Source of the DNA: Ignavibacteria bacterium
GTDB taxonomy: Bacteria > Bacteroidota > Ignavibacteria > Ignavibacteriales > Ignavibacteriaceae
DNA length: 64,000 nt
NCBI GenBank assembly: GCA_017302895.1
Contig: JAFLBV010000001.1
Coordinates: 558,001-622,000 of the forward strand
Reading direction: 5' to 3'
The notes under the pieces are model-generated. The model ran no database searches and was not told the origin of the DNA. It worked only from the letters and a program-made list of their open reading frames with translations. Shown here in pieces: positions 43,718 to 52,328 of this stretch. Position 1 is the stretch's first letter. Every line of letters starts with the position of its first letter. The position numbers were made by a program, and so were the translations under genes.

Positions 43718-45256
43718 ATGACCGGATCATCGATTCTCATAATCGACTTTGGTTCTCAGTATACTCAACTGATCGCCCGAAAGGTCAGGGAGTTATCTGT
43801 TTTTTCGCTCATTCATCCCCATACCATTTCTCCTGAAACGATAAAAGAGATCAACCCCAAAGGGATTATCCTGTCGGGGGGTCCCATGTCAGTAAAGGAT
43901 GATGGTGCTCCGATGATTGATGAGGAAATTTTCTCGATGGGCATCCCTGTACTGGGAATCTGTTACGGATTGCAGTTGATTTCATACACTCTTGGCGGAA
44001 TAGTCGAAAAAGCCGACAAAAGAGAGTACGGAAAAGCGATATTTAATGTTTTGGAGGAAAATCCTCTTTTTGAAGGGATTCCCTCTGAATCAACAGTATG
44101 GATGAGCCACGGCGATCATGTAAAGACACTTCCCTATGGATTCAGAAAAATCGGATCATCCCCTAATACAGAAAATTGTGCCATTGTCTCGGATGACAAA
44201 CCTGTCTACGGCCTTCAGTTCCACCCCGAAGTGTACCACACCGGATACGGCAAGGATATCCTCTCAAATTTTATTTTTTCGATTTGCGGCTGCAAACCTG
44301 ACTGGAATCCGGGCGCATTCATCGATGAAAGCATCGCAAAAATAAAGAACGAGGCGGGTGGTTCCACTGCAATTTGTGCACTGAGCGGAGGAGTAGATTC
44401 AACTGTGGCAGCAGTGCTTGTCCACAGAGCCCTCGGTGAAAACCTTGTTTGTGTCCACATCGACAACGGGCTTATGAGGAAAAACGAATCCGCGAAGGTT
44501 GTAAAGCTGTTAAGAGAAAGAACCGGACTGAAAATAATCCATGTGGATGCCGCATCACTCTTTCTCGAGAGACTTGCCGGTGTGTCGTCCCCTGAGGAAA
44601 AACGAAAAATTATCGGACATACTTTTATCGAGGTATTCGAAGAGGAAGCAAAAAAGATTGAAAACGCTTCATTTCTTGTTCAGGGCACGCTTTATCCCGA
44701 TGTAATTGAATCAGTTCCCGTAAAAGGGGCTTCGGTTACGATAAAGTCCCATCATAATGTTGGCGGACTACCCGAAAAAATGAACCTGAAACTCATTGAG
44801 CCGCTTCGTGAACTATTTAAAGATGAAGTCCGGAAAATCGGGCTTTCTCTCGACATTCCCGAAGACCTGATAAAAAGGCACCCCTTCCCCGGTCCCGGAC
44901 TCGCAGTAAGAGTTCTCGGCGACATTCAGGAGGAGAGACTGGAGATTCTCCGGAACGCCGATGAGATATATATCGCCAAAATAAAGGAATATGACCTTTA
45001 CGATAAAATCTGGCAGGCTTTTACGGTGCTGCTGCCTGTGCAGACAGTTGGTGTTATGGGTGATCAAAGAACCTATGAGAATGTCCTGGCTCTAAGAGCG
45101 GTCACTTCTGTGGATGGAATGACAGCCGACTGGTACAGGTTCGACCACGATTTCCTTGCCGATGTCTCCAATTCAATCATTAATCATGTAAGAGGCGTAA
45201 ACAGGGTTGTTTATGATATCAGCTCGAAACCGCCGGCAACGATAGAGTGGGAATGA
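43718..45256 (+). CDS. guaA: GMP synthase (glutamine-hydrolysing)
   Basis: Converts XMP, glutamine and ATP to GMP in purine synthesis. 512 residues. The glutamine amidotransferase domain has the nucleophile Cys82 in GICYG and the His-Glu pair in LQFHPEV (~169-172). The PP-loop ATP pyrophosphatase motif is SGGVDST (~226-232), and the C-terminal dimerisation domain contains [15 protein letters not shown] and ends [10 protein letters not shown]. All catalytic residues are present. Its stop codon overlaps the start of the TPR gene (ATGA). Confidence 0.98.
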   Translation: MTGSSILIIDFGSQYTQLIARKVRELSVFSLIHPHTISPETIKEINPKGIILSGGPMSVKDDGAPMIDEEIFSMGIPVLGICYGLQLISYTLGGIVEKADKREYGKAIFNVLEENPLFEGIPSESTVWMSHGDHVKTLPYGFRKIGSSPNTENCAIVSDDKPVYGLQFHPEVYHTGYGKDILSNFIFSICGCKPDWNPGAFIDESIAKIKNEAGGSTAICALSGGVDSTVAAVLVHRALGENLVCVHIDNGLMRKNESAKVVKLLRERTGLKIIHVDAASLFLERLAGVSSPEEKRKIIGHTFIEVFEEEAKKIENASFLVQGTLYPDVIESVPVKGASVTIKSHHNVGGLPEKMNLKLIEPLRELFKDEVRKIGLSLDIPEDLIKRHPFPGPGLAVRVLGDIQEERLEILRNADEIYIAKIKEYDLYDKIWQAFTVLLPVQTVGVMGDQRTYENVLALRAVTSVDGMTADWYRFDHDFLADVSNSIINHVRGVNRVVYDISSKPPATIEWE

Positions 45257-46164
45257 AAAACGAGAAACAATTTGAGCTTACTCATCGTTTAAAGAGGGCT
45301 CAGGAATTTGAAGGCGGTGGAAAAATCCTCCATGCCATTCAACTTTATCAGGCAATTATAGATGATTTTCCTGATGATACCACAGCTTGGTTCCGTCTCA
45401 TTGAGATTTATGAGAATATGGAGAAAATGGATTCCGCCCTTAAGATTATGGACGAACTCCGGGAGCATCTGCCCGATGAACTGGAAGTGAAACTCTTTAC
45501 GGGTCACTTCTACTTTAAGTATCAGATGTGGGAGGAATCGATTGCCGTGTTGAACGGGGTGGAGATAGAAGCCGAGCCAATTGCGTTTTTTATCCTCGGT
45601 CTGGCATATTTCCATACCGGAAGGTTCAGGGAGTCGGCGACACATCTTACCGGTTTTGTAAATTTTGAAAAGAACTCCGCCTTTCTTGGTGAGTCTTATC
45701 TCTATATAGCAAGATGTTATTTTGAGATGAACCAGGCACATGTCGCACTCCCCTATCTTGAGGAAGCGATAAAACTAGCACCGACAAATCCTGAGGTTTA
45801 CTTCTACCAGGCTGCTTATTATTTGTCAGTCGGGATGAATTCGCACGCATCCACGCAGATTTCAATAGCCATAGAACTGGGTACAGGCAATCGTCTGGTT
45901 TTCGAACTCGCTGTCGAGATTTACGACAAAAACCGTGAATTTTCGAAACTGGAGTCCCTTTGCAAAAAATACATAGAGGAATTTGAACCCTCATCGAAGA
46001 TATATGCATATCTCGGCAAGGTGCTGCTGATGAGAAACAGGTATAAAGAAGCAGCCGGATACCTTGAAACGGCATTAAAATTGAATCCCGACAACCGGTT
46101 TGCTAATGATGTTCTAAAAGAACTTAATGAAAGAAGAGATAATGAGCTTGTCAAGGATATATAA
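45253..46164 (+). CDS. tetratricopeptide-repeat protein
   Basis: A 303-residue protein of about seven TPR units ([61 protein letters not shown]), without signal peptide, so probably a cytosolic protein-interaction scaffold. ATG 45253 overlaps the guaA stop as ATGA; a GTG six bases earlier is also in frame. Its end overlaps the next gene by 23 bases. The guaA-TPR-binding protein-radC run is closely packed, but the TPR partner is unknown. Confidence 0.88.
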   Translation: MKNEKQFELTHRLKRAQEFEGGGKILHAIQLYQAIIDDFPDDTTAWFRLIEIYENMEKMDSALKIMDELREHLPDELEVKLFTGHFYFKYQMWEESIAVLNGVEIEAEPIAFFILGLAYFHTGRFRESATHLTGFVNFEKNSAFLGESYLYIARCYFEMNQAHVALPYLEEAIKLAPTNPEVYFYQAAYYLSVGMNSHASTQISIAIELGTGNRLVFELAVEIYDKNREFSKLESLCKKYIEEFEPSSKIYAYLGKVLLMRNRYKEAAGYLETALKLNPDNRFANDVLKELNERRDNELVKDI

Positions 46165-47290
46165 ATTTTTATTTATTCTTTTTATTGCCAATATGGTGGC
46201 TCCCGCACAGGATGATCCTCAGCCCGAAAAGCAGTCGTTCAATATAGCGGTACTTCTTCCACTTACTGACAAGGGGAAGCCGTATCTGGAAAGAAGGTCT
46301 TATCAGGTACTCGAGGGTATCAAGTATGCTGTGCATCTCTTCAATCAGAACAGCGAAATCAAAGTGGGACTTTTAATCAGGGACACCCAAAGCGACAGTA
46401 GCGTAATTGCTTCCATAAAGCGGGAATTGTCGTTTGATAAAAGTCTGAGCGGGGTAATTGGTTCCACCTCCAGCAAGGATTCCCGTGATGTAATTGCAGT
46501 GTTCTCCGACCTCGGTCTGCCGGTTATCTCTCCGACTGCCACGGATGACGCTCTCCCTCAATTGTCGAATCTGGTAATTCAGGCTAATCCTACCTTTACC
46601 ACGAGGGGGAAAATAATGGCGAGTTTTGCCCGAAATTATCACGGACTCTCTAAAATCGGCATTGTCTATCTAAAAGAGGGGTATTCCAACCAGCTTGCCG
46701 AAAGCTTTAAAGAGGAATTTGAAAGACTCGGCGGGAAGGTGACACTTTCCCTTACCTACAATATGAAGGATACAAAATTTGAATCGATAATCGAGGAAAT
46801 CGAGAAAGCCGATGAGAAACTTGACGGCATCTATTTCCCCGTAAGCGATGTGAAAAATGCGGCTCTTCTGAATGAAAAACTAAGAGATCTCCCTTTTACC
46901 AAAAATGTTTACGGCAATCAGGACTGGCTTCTCAGTGATGTTTTTAGTGAACCGGCGCCGTTTCTCTCATCAATGTACATAGATTCCGACTACTTTCTTG
47001 ATATGACTCAACCTGATTATCAAAGAATGAACAAGGAATTTTATGAACTCACGGGTTATCTTTTTGATCGCAATGCACTTTACGGATTTGACGCCACTTC
47101 GATGCTCATCAAATTTCTTGCGAAAAACAATTTCAACCCCGGTGCATTCCTGAATGAGGTGCAGAGCGGTATCGATTATGACGGCATAAAAGGGAAAATA
47201 GTACTCGATACCCGGAGAACAAACCTTTCTCTCAATATTTTACAATATAATTTTGGAAAGTTCAGCCTTTTCCTCAAATTGAAAATATAA
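46142..47290 (+). CDS. periplasmic ligand-binding protein (Leu/Ile/Val-binding type)
   Basis: A 382-residue type I periplasmic binding protein fold, as in branched-chain amino-acid ABC importers. Signal peptide [17 protein letters not shown] from ATG 46142; an ATG at 46127 would add five charged residues. Seen: NIAVLLPLTDKGKPYLE at the start of the mature protein, GVIGSTSSKDSRDV, LPVISPTATDD, KIGIVYLKEGYSNQLAE and YGFDATSMLI. No ABC permease or ATPase genes are adjacent, so it may instead sense a ligand or act as a LpoA/YraM-like envelope protein. It overlaps the TPR gene. Confidence 0.85.
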   Translation: MSLSRIYKFLFILFIANMVAPAQDDPQPEKQSFNIAVLLPLTDKGKPYLERRSYQVLEGIKYAVHLFNQNSEIKVGLLIRDTQSDSSVIASIKRELSFDKSLSGVIGSTSSKDSRDVIAVFSDLGLPVISPTATDDALPQLSNLVIQANPTFTTRGKIMASFARNYHGLSKIGIVYLKEGYSNQLAESFKEEFERLGGKVTLSLTYNMKDTKFESIIEEIEKADEKLDGIYFPVSDVKNAALLNEKLRDLPFTKNVYGNQDWLLSDVFSEPAPFLSSMYIDSDYFLDMTQPDYQRMNKEFYELTGYLFDRNALYGFDATSMLIKFLAKNNFNPGAFLNEVQSGIDYDGIKGKIVLDTRRTNLSLNILQYNFGKFSLFLKLKI

Positions 47291-47299
47291 TCCGTTGAC

Positions 47300-47989
47300 A
47301 TGTCGATAAAAGATCACCCGAAAGACGAGCAACCGAGAGAAAAGGCAAAGAACAAGGGAATTGATGCCCTCTCCGATTCGGAATTGCTGGCAATCATTCT
47401 TAGAACAGGGACAAAAGGGAAATCGGTTTTACAGCTCTCCCGCGAAATTATTGAAGTTTCCGGAGGTCTGAATGAACTCTCGTCCAAATCGCCGGGTTAT
47501 CTGAAAAATACTTTCTCCGGAATCGGAAGTGACAAGGCAATTACTCTCTCTGCCATTTTTGAGATTGCAAAAAGAGTTCAGACTACTGAAAAAGATTATG
47601 TGACAGGGAAAATTACAAGCCCTGATTTAATAGCAGAACATTTCATCCGATACATGAAAAATGAGCCGGTGGAAAAATTCATGGCCGCATTCATCTCGAC
47701 AAGCGGAAGAGTGATTAAAATTGAAGTACTCTTCAAAGGGACTCTCGATTTTAGCCTCGTCGATGTCAGGGAAATCATTAGAAGATGTCTCGACCATAAC
47801 GCCAAATCGATTATAATAAGTCATAACCACCCGAGTGGTTCCCCCGATATAAGCATTGAAGACAGAAGAATCACAAAAAAGATAAAAGAGGCCTGTTTAC
47901 TCTTTGATATCAAACTTCTTGATCATATTATCGTCGCAGGAACAAAATTTGTCAGTTTTTCCAATCTGGGCATCTTAAATTCGGATTAA
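47300..47989 (+). CDS. radC: RadC-family JAB/MPN-domain protein
   Basis: 229 residues. The helix-hairpin-helix-like N-terminus (IDALSDSELLAIILRTGTKGKSV) is followed by the JAB1/MPN+ zinc metalloprotease-like domain with SHNHPSGSPDISIEDRRIT, the metal-binding HxHPSGxxxxSxxD pattern. Named as a DNA repair protein from an old genetic assignment; the actual activity of the family is unresolved. Full length, so not a prophage fragment. It starts nine bases after the binding-protein gene. Confidence 0.93.
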   Translation: MSIKDHPKDEQPREKAKNKGIDALSDSELLAIILRTGTKGKSVLQLSREIIEVSGGLNELSSKSPGYLKNTFSGIGSDKAITLSAIFEIAKRVQTTEKDYVTGKITSPDLIAEHFIRYMKNEPVEKFMAAFISTSGRVIKIEVLFKGTLDFSLVDVREIIRRCLDHNAKSIIISHNHPSGSPDISIEDRRITKKIKEACLLFDIKLLDHIIVAGTKFVSFSNLGILNSD

Positions 47990-48003
47990 TTGCATATTTT
48001 AAT

Positions 48004-48033
48004 TGTTCAAAGTTTAAAATTTTCGTACCTTTG
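48004..48033 (+). promoter_or_regulatory. consensus promoter for the lipoprotein-LysM operon
   Basis: TTG (48004), 19 bases, TACCTTTG (48026-48033): an exact match to the Bacteroidota pattern, 55 bases upstream of the lipoprotein ATG. An AGGAGAG ribosome binding site follows at about 48077. Confidence 0.75.
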
Positions 48034-48088
48034 CTATATTTTATTTTTCAATAAGTAACAAACAACTCAAACAAAAGGAGAGAAGCCT

Positions 48089-48346
48089 ATGAAGCTAAGT
48101 AAAATGCTTGCTATAGTCGGTTTATCGACAGTATTCTTTGCCGGTTGCTGCAGTGTAAGCGATCAGGAATACGCAGCTTTAGATGCTCTTCAGAACTCTG
48201 TTAATCAGAAGCAATCTACTATTTCACAATTGAATAGCAAGAAAGCCGATCTTAACAAACAGATTGCAGCCAAGCAGAAAAAGCTTGAAGAATGCAATCA
48301 GCTGAAGAATACAGTCAACCAGAACTTAAACAAAATCAAAAAGTAA
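48089..48346 (+). CDS. small coiled-coil lipoprotein
   Basis: An 85-residue lipoprotein with lipobox FAGC (Cys20; the next residue is also Cys) and a mature chain that is one long heptad-repeat helix (ALQNSVNQKQSTISQLNSKK ... LNKIKK), ending in lysines. This resembles Lpp/murein-lipoprotein architecture by analogy only; sequence homology is not claimed. A consensus promoter, a strong ribosome binding site and the LysM gene 15 bases downstream suggest an abundant envelope-peptidoglycan tether unit. Confidence 0.8.
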   Translation: MKLSKMLAIVGLSTVFFAGCCSVSDQEYAALDALQNSVNQKQSTISQLNSKKADLNKQIAAKQKKLEECNQLKNTVNQNLNKIKK

Positions 48347-48361
48347 CAGGAGAGAAAAAGA

Positions 48362-49054
48362 ATGAAATTTTCAATGAAAATTGCTGCTTTCGCTTTAGTG
48401 CTTCTCTCAGGTTCACTTTTCGCCCAGAGAGATCTTAGCTGCGATCAATACAAAGCCAAGATGGATTCATTAAAAGCAGTTGAAATGAATCTCAGCTCAA
48501 CCGTAGACCAGCTCAACAAAGATGTTGCCAATGTTCAGAAGCAACTCGATGGTATCCAGAGCTACGAAGATTGTTTGGATGACCTTTACAAATCACTCGG
48601 CGCCAACGCTGGTGATGTTTCGGTTTTCGCAATGAAAGTCAATGAACTTAAAAGCAAGATTGAGAAAAGACAAGAGCCTTATTCAGCAAGAGAAGCTGAA
48701 CTTAAAGAACTCCAGTCAAACAAACTCTCGGCTCTTCCTGAGTTCTACAACACACTTCATGTTTATTTGCCTGACTTAATGGCTAAATGGAAAAAAGACC
48801 TTGATGTTATCGTCGTTCCTGAAGTGAAGAAGTATACTGTTGTTAAAGGTGACTGCCTGTGGTGCATCGCTTCAAAAGGCGAATACTACGGTAAAGGCGC
48901 TGCTTGGCCTGCAATTTGGAGAGCCAACCAGGAAGTTATCGGAAACAACCCTGACTTGATTTTCCCAAATCAGGTTTATACCATTCCGAACCTCACAGCT
49001 GATGAGATCAACACTGTTTCCAAAATGGGAAGAAACTACAAACCGGCTCCTTAA
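48362..49054 (+). CDS. exported LysM-domain protein with coiled-coil stem
   Basis: 230 residues: signal peptide (KIAAFALVLLSGSLFAQ), a coiled-coil region (~30-115, MDSLKAVEMNLSSTVDQLN), then one LysM at ~157-208 (YTVVKGDCLWCIAS ... NPDLIFPNQVYTIP), a peptidoglycan-binding motif. The coiled coil may pair with that of the small lipoprotein made from the same operon. GGAGAG lies before the ATG. A strong terminator follows. The LysM has two unusual cysteines (DCLWC) where Ser/Thr-Leu-W are usual. Confidence 0.9.
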   Translation: MKFSMKIAAFALVLLSGSLFAQRDLSCDQYKAKMDSLKAVEMNLSSTVDQLNKDVANVQKQLDGIQSYEDCLDDLYKSLGANAGDVSVFAMKVNELKSKIEKRQEPYSAREAELKELQSNKLSALPEFYNTLHVYLPDLMAKWKKDLDVIVVPEVKKYTVVKGDCLWCIASKGEYYGKGAAWPAIWRANQEVIGNNPDLIFPNQVYTIPNLTADEINTVSKMGRNYKPAP

Positions 49055-49097
49055 TAGTCGCTTTGTCGCTTAATTCTTATTTTGTGACGATTATTCT

Positions 49098-49135
49098 AAA
49101 AAAGCCCTTGATACTCAGGTATTAAGGGCTTTTTA
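49098..49135 (+). terminator. intrinsic terminator after the LysM gene
   Basis: AAAAAGCCCTTGATAC pairs with GTATTAAGGGCTTTTT around a TCAG loop, with the T-run part of the stem. It also reads as a terminator on the minus strand. Confidence 0.9.
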
Positions 49136-49160
49136 TATTTTAAACTTAATACAGGAATCC

Positions 49161-50114
49161 ATGTCAGAATTTGAAAAGAAAATCTCCCTTGAAGGCGTCG
49201 ATCTGCAGAAACTTCTGGGACCCAATGATATTCATCTCGAGATACTCGAAGAACATTTTCATTCAGCGATAATCGTTCGCGGCGATCAGCTCATCCTCAA
49301 AGGTATCCAAAACGAGGTCGAGAAAATTGAAAAGATCATTAAGGAAATGATCTATGCAATAAACACCTCCGGAAGGCTCAAGGAGCAGGATGTAAAGCTT
49401 ATCCTTGAACTCACAAGAAACGGAAAGCAGGCAAAAGGAGATGAAGACTTTGACAAGATCATCCTCTACACGAAGGATGATGTTATCAAAGCACGCACTC
49501 CCGGCCAGCTTGTCTATCTTAAAACCGCTCTGACCAACGATATTTGTTTCGCGATCGGTCCGGCGGGTACAGGAAAAACATACATGGCAGTCGCATTGGC
49601 AGTTGCGGCATTGAAGAAGAATCTCGTAAAAAAGATAATTCTCACCCGTCCCGCTGTGGAGGCAGGAGAAAAACTCGGTTATCTTCCGGGTGATCTCAGA
49701 GAGAAAATCGATCCGTACCTCCGTCCCCTTTACGATGCACTCGAGGATATGCTCCCTTCAGAGAGAGTAAAAGCATACCTTGAAAAAGGAATTATCGAGA
49801 TAATCCCCCTAGCTTATATGCGTGGAAGAACCCTAAACCGCGCATTTGTCATCCTCGATGAAGCCCAAAACACTACCGATGTGCAGATGAAAATGTTCCT
49901 CACCCGTCTCGGTACAGAGTCGAAAGCTATCATAACGGGTGATATAACACAGATTGATTTGCCTGTAAAGACAGTCAGCGGTCTCGTAAAAGCACAGGAA
50001 ATTTTGAGCGGTATCGAAGGTGTCGGATTTTCATTCTTTGAAAAGGCAGATGTGGTAAGGCACCGCCTTGTGAAAGATATCATAGAAGCATACGAAAAAT
50101 ATTACGACAATTAG
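49161..50114 (+). CDS. phoH: PhoH family ATPase
   Basis: Cytosolic P-loop NTPase of the PhoH/PhoL family, linked to RNA metabolism and ribosome biogenesis. 317 residues: an N-terminal KH-like segment (~15-75), Walker A GPAGTGKT at 133-140, TRPAVEAGEKLGYLPGDLREK and Walker B AFVILDEAQNTT, all canonical. The usual neighbour ybeY is not adjacent here. Transcribed after the LysM terminator, presumably from its own promoter. Confidence 0.95.
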   Translation: MSEFEKKISLEGVDLQKLLGPNDIHLEILEEHFHSAIIVRGDQLILKGIQNEVEKIEKIIKEMIYAINTSGRLKEQDVKLILELTRNGKQAKGDEDFDKIILYTKDDVIKARTPGQLVYLKTALTNDICFAIGPAGTGKTYMAVALAVAALKKNLVKKIILTRPAVEAGEKLGYLPGDLREKIDPYLRPLYDALEDMLPSERVKAYLEKGIIEIIPLAYMRGRTLNRAFVILDEAQNTTDVQMKMFLTRLGTESKAIITGDITQIDLPVKTVSGLVKAQEILSGIEGVGFSFFEKADVVRHRLVKDIIEAYEKYYDN

Positions 50115-50206
50115 AAGATTTTGAAGTGCATCCCTGTCGGTGTTTGCGGTAACCCGCCACTACCCAGCAGGAGCACCTCTTACACATATAACCGGAGACA
50201 ATAAAG

Positions 50207-51394
50207 ATGAAAGACATAATTTTAGAAAAACAGCTTCAGGCGATTGATATCCTGAAAGAAAAAAACATCGACATGTGGCTGACCTTTGTTCGCGAGAGCG
50301 CCTCAATTCATGATCCTGTGCTCGATACCATTGCGGGAGTGAATGTTACCTGGCAGTCGGCGTTTATCCTGACCAAACAGGGGCACAGAAAAGCCATCCT
50401 CGGCTCACTCGATATTCAAAACCTCAAAGATATGGGGACATTTGAAGATATTACGGGATATGTTAAATCGATCAGAGAACCGCTTCTCGAGTTTGTGAAA
50501 TCGGTTGATCCACAGAAAATAGCGATCAATTTTTCGAAAAGCATGAACCTTGCCGACGGACTCACTCTCGGTCTGTATCATGTCCTTCTCGACCATTTTG
50601 CAGGAACACCGTATGGAGAAAGACTTGTATCCTCTGAAGATATAGTGTCCTCACTTAGAGGAAGAAAATCTGAAAAAGAATTGAAGATCATGAAAGAGGC
50701 TGTAAGAATTACCCTTGAAATTTTTGATGAGACAGGAAAATTCATAACCAAAGGAAGAACCGAAAAGGAAATTGCAGCTTTCATGACCTCGAGAGCCAAT
50801 GACAGAGGTTATCAGGTTGCATGGGAAGCTGACAGTTGTCCCGCAGTCTTTACGGGTCCCGACACAGCCGGTGCACACGCAGGACCAACAGACCGTAAAG
50901 TCGAAGGCGGACACCTTATCAACATCGACTTTGGGATCAACTACAACGGCTACTGCTCCGATCTCCAACGCACATGGTACATCCTCCGCGATGGCGAAAC
51001 AGATGCTCCTGATGAAGTAAAACGCGGATTTGATGTCCTCAAAACATCAATAACCAAAGCCTCCGAAACCCTTAAACCGGGAGTCACCGGAGTTGAAGTG
51101 GACGCCGCTGCCCGTGGACATATCACCAAAAACGGATATGATGAATACCCTCACGGACTCGGCCACCAGGTCGGCAGAGTTGCCCATGATGCAGGTCCGG
51201 GCCTCTTCCCAGCATGGGAAAAATACGGAAACCTTCCCTTCATCCCTCTCGAGAAAAATCAGGTTTTCACCATAGAACCCCGCCTCTATGTGGAAAATCA
51301 CGGAATCGTAACCATTGAGGAAGAAGTGGTCGTCACCGATACCGGCATCGACTGGCTAAGCGAAAGGCAACAAGAGTTATACCTCCTTAAGTGA
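50207..51394 (+). CDS. M24-family metallopeptidase (Xaa-Pro aminopeptidase-like)
   Basis: 395 residues with a creatinase-like N-terminal domain (~1-140) and the pita-bread C-terminal domain. Metal ligands are recognisable: the two Asp in NIDFGINYNGYCSDLQRTWY, the His in YPHGLGHQVGRVAHD, and the Glu residues in FTIEPRLY and TIEEEVVV. Probably cleaves N-terminal Xaa-Pro from peptides; specificity is not certain. No signal peptide. It ends in an intrinsic terminator, after which the repeat block begins. Confidence 0.9.
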   Translation: MKDIILEKQLQAIDILKEKNIDMWLTFVRESASIHDPVLDTIAGVNVTWQSAFILTKQGHRKAILGSLDIQNLKDMGTFEDITGYVKSIREPLLEFVKSVDPQKIAINFSKSMNLADGLTLGLYHVLLDHFAGTPYGERLVSSEDIVSSLRGRKSEKELKIMKEAVRITLEIFDETGKFITKGRTEKEIAAFMTSRANDRGYQVAWEADSCPAVFTGPDTAGAHAGPTDRKVEGGHLINIDFGINYNGYCSDLQRTWYILRDGETDAPDEVKRGFDVLKTSITKASETLKPGVTGVEVDAAARGHITKNGYDEYPHGLGHQVGRVAHDAGPGLFPAWEKYGNLPFIPLEKNQVFTIEPRLYVENHGIVTIEEEVVVTDTGIDWLSERQQELYLLK

Positions 51395-51414
51395 TCTTCT
51401 CAGGAATTCGGAGG

Positions 51415-51442
51415 GGCTGTCTCAGATGGGGCAGCCTTTTTT
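51415..51442 (+). terminator. intrinsic terminator after the M24 peptidase
   Basis: GGCTGTCTC/GGGGCAGCC stem with G-T pairs and a T-run at 51437-51442. Confidence 0.75.
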
Positions 51443-51732
51443 ATTGGTACACCCTCAAGAGTCAGCTATGAACTGTGATCTATAAGTTATAAGCTAACTA
51501 AAACTTTTATTCTCGGAAAAGGAGCGACAATCGTCTCGATTGTCCTGCCGATAAGCAACATAAATCAACTCGCTGTCTGAATCAGGATTTACAGGATTAG
51601 AGGATTCTCAGGATTCGGCATCCGGGTTTGAAAGCCTTTGTGGTGAAATGTTTTGAACACGATATTCATGATGAGAAAGAATTTTAAGAATAAGCCCTTG
51701 TGGCGGCATGTGTGTAGAGTAGTTATGAGCTC

Positions 51733-51894
51733 TGATCTATGAACTATTAGCTGACCAAAAACTCTCACTTTCAGAAAAGGAGCGACAATCGTCTCGATTG
51801 TCCAACCGCAAATCCCGGGAATTCACCTCACGATAAAATTGGAAAATATTACCCAATGGTTAACAACCTTAAAAGCCCTTGTGGCGACATATAG
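51733..51894. repeat. ~160-bp direct repeat, copy 1
   Basis: Runs from TGATCTATGAACT through the GACAATCG palindrome, the ATCCCGGGAATTCACCTCA stretch and CCCAATGGTTAACA to a GCCCTTGTGGCG unit. Copy 2 lies 270 bases on with few differences. Confidence 0.7.
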
Positions 51895-52002
51895 TTAGAA
51901 CCCCGACGACTAATTTAAAGGGAGCCCTCCGGGCGGCATGTGTAGAATAAATCGACCAATTCCAAGAGAGCCCTTGTGGCGACATATGGGTAGAAACAGC
52001 TA

Positions 52003-52166
52003 TGATCTATGAACTCTAAGCTGATCGAAAACTCTCATTTTCAGAAAAGGAGCGACAATCGTCTCGATTGTCAACCGCAAATCCCGCGAATTCACCTCAG
52101 GATAAAATTGGAAAAGATTGCCCAATGGTTAACAGCATTAAAAGCCCTCCGGGCGGCATATGGGTG
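52003..52166. repeat. ~160-bp direct repeat, copy 2
   Basis: Second copy of the composite unit starting at 51733, ending in the GCCCTCCGGGCGGCAT variant of the hairpin. Order of sub-elements is the same, showing duplication as one block. Confidence 0.7.
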
Positions 52167-52328
52167 AAAGAATGTCTTGAACACTATTAACATGATTTTG
52201 CGGGACTAACAGGATGTCCTTTCGGTTTATTGCCAATTAGAGAGCAAATAAATTTTATAACCATCCGGAAAAAACCATGTTTCGATACTCTATCAGAATA
52301 TGAACATCAAAAATCAAACAGGACACCA

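Larger units (their letters stand above)
51443..52228. repeat. repeat-filled intergenic block at the left edge of the defence island
   Basis: About 790 bases without a gene, made of mixed short repeats. There are three copies of a GGAGCGACAATCG...GATTGTC palindrome unit (51521, 51779, 52049), five GCCCTTGTGGCG/GCCCTCCGGGCGGC hairpin units (51694, 51874, 51923, 51969, 52143), period-7 CTATGAACT-type stretches (about 51462, 51718, 52000) and a short AGGATT array (51578-51618). No ORF of note. Confidence 0.75.

Noticed and set aside
46142..47290. Complete branched-chain amino-acid ABC importer
   Set aside because: No permease or ATPase gene is adjacent; only the binding-protein fold is present.
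51443..52228. CRISPR array
   Set aside because: Repeats recur at irregular spacing, are mixtures of different units, and the sequences between them are themselves repeated instead of unique spacers.
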